Positions 61,090-64,000 of a stretch of DNA of 64,000 nucleotides are shown here, one piece after another. Made by a program: the position numbers and the translations under genes. The stretch comes from an uncultured Steroidobacter sp. Lineage in GTDB: Bacteria > Pseudomonadota > Gammaproteobacteria > Steroidobacterales > Steroidobacteraceae. Below the pieces are notes generated by a model. The model saw only the letters and a list, made by a program, of their open reading frames with translations, made no database searches and had not been told where the DNA came from. Location: assembly GCA_937864115.1 (NCBI GenBank), contig CALMII010000018.1:62001-126000 (forward strand). The letters are read 5' to 3'. Within the stretch, counting starts at the first letter, position 1. The number at the start of each line of letters is the position of its first letter.

Positions 61090-62091
61090 TCAGGCGGGCC
61101 GGCTCACGGAATCGCGTGCGATGTATCGAGGCTCAAACGCCTGCTGCACTTCCAGGCTGTTCTGCTGATAGACGTTGCGCAGGACCCAGCGGGCAGCCAT
61201 GCGGCTCATGTCGGCAATCGGGTAGTGGACGGTCGAGAGCTTGGGGTAGACGTAGCGCGCGATCGGCGAATCGTCGAAGCCGACGATCGAGAGTTCTTCC
61301 GGAAGTCTCAGTCCACGATCATGCGCGGCGGCCATGGCGCCCGCGGCCATGTCGTCGTTCGCGCAGATCACCGCGCTGAACTTCACGCCCTGGTTGAACA
61401 GATCGTTCAGGGCGTCGCTGCCGCCGGTCTCGTGATAGTCGCCCTCGTGCAGCAGCCGCTCGTCGAAGGTCACGCCGGCTTCCGTCAGTGCGCGCTTGTG
61501 TCCCAGCAGACGCTGCTGCGCGTCGACGAAATCGAGCGGGCCTGAAATGTACGCGATGTTGCGGTGCCCGAGCTTCAGCAGCGACTGCGCAGCCAGATAG
61601 CCGCCGAGTTCGTTGTTCAGGCTGAAGCAGCGATCGGCGAGGCCGCGGACCTTGCGGTTCAGGACGACCAGCGGCGCCGATTTCTTGTTCTGCTCGACGA
61701 TGAACTTGTCGGGCAGCGCTTCGATGTGAGCGATGAGCGCATCGCAGTTGCGACTCACGAGGAACTTGATCGCCTCGGCCTCCAGCTCTTCCTTGCTGTG
61801 GCTCGCTGCCACGAGCACGAATTTTCCGGCGGCGCGCAGCGTTTCCTCGATCGCGCTCACCATGGCGCCGAAGAACGGGCCGTGCAGCTCGGACACCAGC
61901 ACCCCGACCGTGTTGGAGCTGCGCGTGGCGAGGGACTGCGCGATCGAATTCGGCCGGTAGCCGAGCTGCTTCATCGCGGCGAGCACTTTCTGCCGCGTCT
62001 TGTCGCTGACCTTCGCGCCCGGATTGATGACGCGCGACACCGTCGCCAGCGACACGCCGGCGAGTTTCGCGACTTCGTAGATGTTGGCCAT
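61090..62091 (-). CDS. LacI-family transcriptional regulator
   Basis: 333 aa from the ATG at 62091. The helix-turn-helix and hinge read IYEVAKLAGVSLATVSRVIN and KVLAAMKQLGYRPNSIAQSL. The sugar-binding-like domain has VGVLVSELHGPFFGAMVSAI and VICANDDMAAGAM. It closes a leftward cluster with a tryptophan-halogenase-like gene and a cupin; in related bacteria such clusters belong to TonB-receptor-linked carbohydrate regulons, so the inducer is likely a sugar. Confidence 0.92.
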   Translation of the reverse strand: MANIYEVAKLAGVSLATVSRVINPGAKVSDKTRQKVLAAMKQLGYRPNSIAQSLATRSSNTVGVLVSELHGPFFGAMVSAIEETLRAAGKFVLVAASHSKEELEAEAIKFLVSRNCDALIAHIEALPDKFIVEQNKKSAPLVVLNRKVRGLADRCFSLNNELGGYLAAQSLLKLGHRNIAYISGPLDFVDAQQRLLGHKRALTEAGVTFDERLLHEGDYHETGGSDALNDLFNQGVKFSAVICANDDMAAGAMAAAHDRGLRLPEELSIVGFDDSPIARYVYPKLSTVHYPIADMSRMAARWVLRNVYQQNSLEVQQAFEPRYIARDSVSRPA

Positions 62092-62113
62092 CCTCGTCCG
62101 CCCGCTGTTCCCG

Positions 62114-63628
62114 TTATTTCGCCATCGCGGCCAGCGTGTCCGGCGCCTTGCAATACTGCTCGACGTACGCCTGATGCGAAGGCAGCTGCGACACCGTCCT
62201 GGCGATCCGGGCCTTGATCGTGCCGAGGAAATTCGACAGTTCGGCATCGCCCATGAGATCGGCGACCTGGTGATGCTGTTCCGGCATCAACCCCTGGCCC
62301 AGCATGACCTGGACCCAGGAGTTCTCGGCGAACAGTTCGTTGGGCACGCGGAAGACGCGACCGGTTTCCCGGAACAGATCGATGCGATGCTGCAGGCTCG
62401 CCGGGATGCTCATCTCGCGGGCGGCGCGCCAGTAAGGGCTGTCCCGCCGCTGGGTCACGTGGTAGTGCAGGATGATGAAGTCGCGGATGTGCTGGATTTC
62501 CCAGTTGCTGCGCTCGTTGTACTCGTCGATGTCCGACTGCTGGATGCCGTCGCTCGGGAAGCTCTGCATCAGGCGGCTCACGGCGCGCGAGATCAGATGA
62601 ATGCTCGTCGATTCGATCGGCTCGAGGAAGCCGCTCGCCAGGCCCATCGCGATGCAGTTCTTGCTCCAGACCTGCTGCCGCTGACACGGCTTGAAGCGGA
62701 TGACGCGCGGCTCCGTCAGGATCCTGCCCTGGATGTTCCCGAGCAGCGTCTGCTTCGCCTGCTCATCGTCGGTGTAGCGGCTGCTGTAGACGATGCCGTT
62801 GCCGACCCGGTGCTGCAGCGGAATGCGCCACTGCCATCCGGACTCGTGCGCGGTCGTTCGCGTGTACGGCACGGGCTCGCCGACCGATTCCGTCTGCAGG
62901 GCGAGAGCCGTGTCGTTGAACAGCCAGTGCGACCAGTCGTCGTAGCCGATCTTGAGCGCCTGTCCGATGAGCAGGCCGCGGAAGCCGGTGCAATCGATGA
63001 ACAGGTCGCCTTCGATGTCGTCGCCGGAGTCGAGCCGCAGCGATTCGATGTAGCCGCTCTGCGCGTTGGTCTTCACCTCGACGATCTTGCCTTCGATGCG
63101 CCGGACGCCGTAGCCCTCGCTGAAGCGGCGCAGGAACTTCGCATAGAGACCGGCATCGAGATGGAAGGCGTAGTTCATGCCATCGCGCGGCAGGTGCGCG
63201 AAGCGGTTCGCCAGACTGGCGACGAGTTCGAGGCAGTAGTCGCCGTAGTCGCTGGCGAGGTTGCGCTGGCGGCCCTTGAGCCAGAAGTGCTGGAAGCCCG
63301 CCGTCCAGTGATCGGTGCCGGTGATGCCGAACGAATGGATGTAGTTCAGGCCGCGGTCGCGCCAGCTGTCGAAGGCGATGCCGAGCTTGAACGTCGCCTG
63401 CGTGGCGGCCATGAACTCCTGCTCGTTGATGTCGAGCAGGCGATGGAACGCGACGAGCGTGGGAATCGTCGCCTCGCCGACGCCGACGGTGCCGATCTCG
63501 TCCGATTCGATGAGCTTGATGTCGAGGATCTTGCCCAGGATCTTCGAGATGCACGCGGCGACCATCCAGCCTGCGGTGCCGCCGCCGGCGATCACGATTC
63601 TGCGAATGCGTTTCTGATTCACTGCCAA
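62114..63628 (-). CDS. tryptophan halogenase-family flavoprotein
   Basis: 504 aa. FAD motif IVIAGGGTAGWMVAA at the start, then GVGEATIP, and the halogenase signature W-x-W-x-I-P as WQWRIPL near residue 270. The Lys in FKLGIAFDSW is at the place of the essential active-site Lys (K79 in PrnA). These paralogues occur by the dozen in Xanthomonadales and Caulobacterales next to cupin and TonB-receptor genes; most have no proven halogenase activity. It starts 4 bp after the cupin gene. Confidence 0.9.
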   Translation of the reverse strand: MAVNQKRIRRIVIAGGGTAGWMVAACISKILGKILDIKLIESDEIGTVGVGEATIPTLVAFHRLLDINEQEFMAATQATFKLGIAFDSWRDRGLNYIHSFGITGTDHWTAGFQHFWLKGRQRNLASDYGDYCLELVASLANRFAHLPRDGMNYAFHLDAGLYAKFLRRFSEGYGVRRIEGKIVEVKTNAQSGYIESLRLDSGDDIEGDLFIDCTGFRGLLIGQALKIGYDDWSHWLFNDTALALQTESVGEPVPYTRTTAHESGWQWRIPLQHRVGNGIVYSSRYTDDEQAKQTLLGNIQGRILTEPRVIRFKPCQRQQVWSKNCIAMGLASGFLEPIESTSIHLISRAVSRLMQSFPSDGIQQSDIDEYNERSNWEIQHIRDFIILHYHVTQRRDSPYWRAAREMSIPASLQHRIDLFRETGRVFRVPNELFAENSWVQVMLGQGLMPEQHHQVADLMGDAELSNFLGTIKARIARTVSQLPSHQAYVEQYCKAPDTLAAMAK

Positions 63629-63632
63629 CTCC

Positions 63633-64000
63633 TCAACGATTCAATCTCTGCAGCAGGCGTACCCGAAGCTCCCGCATCAGGTCTTCCGTCATCGGCCCCA
63701 GCGAACGCCGTGCGCCTTCGGGGACATGCGCGGCGGTGGCCTCGTTCACGTCGAACACGTAGTGGTCGAACATCTTCTTCAGCGCCGCGCGTTGTGCGGG
63801 CGGCAGGTCGCGCACCGTCATCATCGCCAGCGTCAGGGCATGCATCGGCGTGTCCATCCACGCCGGCGATTGACGCCACCAGTAGTTCACCAGGACGTTG
63901 AGCGCATCGAGCGATTCGACGTGATGCCACCACAGGCTGGGGATGAAGATCGCATCGCCCGGGCCGAGTTCGGCGATCTGCGCGTGCTCGAGCGCCGTTG
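63633..64000 (-). CDS. cupin-like (JmjC/Cupin_8) protein, 5' end beyond window
   Basis: The last ~121 codons are visible, open to the window edge. AELGPGDAIFIPSLWWHHVE contains the distal iron-ligand His region of the JmjC/FIH-like fold, followed by LNVLVNYWWRQSPAWMDTP. These 2-oxoglutarate oxygenase-like proteins are regular partners of the halogenase-type gene downstream. The N-terminal HxD motif lies outside the window. Confidence 0.82.
   Translation of the reverse strand, partial: TALEHAQIAELGPGDAIFIPSLWWHHVESLDALNVLVNYWWRQSPAWMDTPMHALTLAMMTVRDLPPAQRAALKKMFDHYVFDVNEATAAHVPEGARRSLGPMTEDLMRELRVRLLQRLNR

Noticed and set aside
62114..63628. Halogenated natural-product biosynthetic cluster
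   Set aside because: No NRPS, PKS, tailoring or flavin reductase genes accompany the halogenase-like gene; the cupin and LacI neighbours indicate a different context.

Overview
The window reads as a chromosomal segment of a high-GC, Gram-negative, aerobic gammaproteobacterium. Support comes from a cytochrome bo3 operon, TonB-dependent and Omp85-type outer-membrane proteins, periplasmic DsbA, RegB/RegA, and two tRNAs with genomically encoded CCA. The tryptophan-halogenase/cupin pair and the dense palindromic intergenic repeats suggest the Xanthomonadales/Nevskiales/Steroidobacter area, but that placement is inference. There is no phage, CRISPR array or intact IS element.

Layout. 1-4.2 kb: dsbA (cut by the window edge), a cardiolipin synthase-like gene, and a divergent persulfide module (Blh-type dioxygenase; BigR/SqrR-type repressor plus membrane rhodanese) with a TTTAG-N6-CTAAA operator. 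4.4-14.8 kb: a catabolism/uptake block with a TauD/TfdA dioxygenase, a BKACE-type cleavage enzyme, a YeiH transporter, two MFS permeases, a quinone oxidoreductase, a TonB-dependent receptor and an AraC regulator. 15-22 kb: cyoABCD, a SURF1 homologue and the redox pair regB/regA. 22-29 kb: a membrane-anchored dehydrogenase, two outer-membrane proteins, a broken MerT-like gene, a small Cys-pair protein, a MerR regulator, an ACR3-like carrier, a group II intron-like fragment, a DUF1254 protein and tRNA-Arg. 29-37.2 kb: a MacAB-like exporter operon behind a sigma-54 promoter and TGTCCG dyads, followed by an NtrC-type regulator and an NtrY-like kinase. 37.4-45 kb: a MalT-like LuxR regulator, a membrane Ser/Thr kinase with a Cys-rich tail, a YebC-family gene, DUF1840, a 40-residue membrane protein and an HDOD protein. 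45.2-52 kb: a transglutaminase/DUF2126, circularly permuted ATP-grasp/alpha-E, transglutaminase cluster. 52-56.3 kb: pcaDCB opposite a thioesterase, a MarR gene and a collapsed pcaHG remnant. 56.4-64 kb: tRNA-Met, hipAB with three phased operator-like dyads, blaI/blaR1 with two TACA-N2-TGTA operators, a sulfate-binding protein, a LacI regulator, a tryptophan-halogenase-like flavoenzyme and a partial cupin.

The most distinctive features are three. (1) Several families of short palindromic repeats fill the gaps, supply stop codons and C-terminal tails to genes, and in one case sit in frame inside a 1.1-kaa ORF. (2) The exporter and its sigma-54 two-component system look like a self-contained regulatory loop. 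(3) The pca pathway has lost its ring-cleavage dioxygenase by deletion and frameshift.
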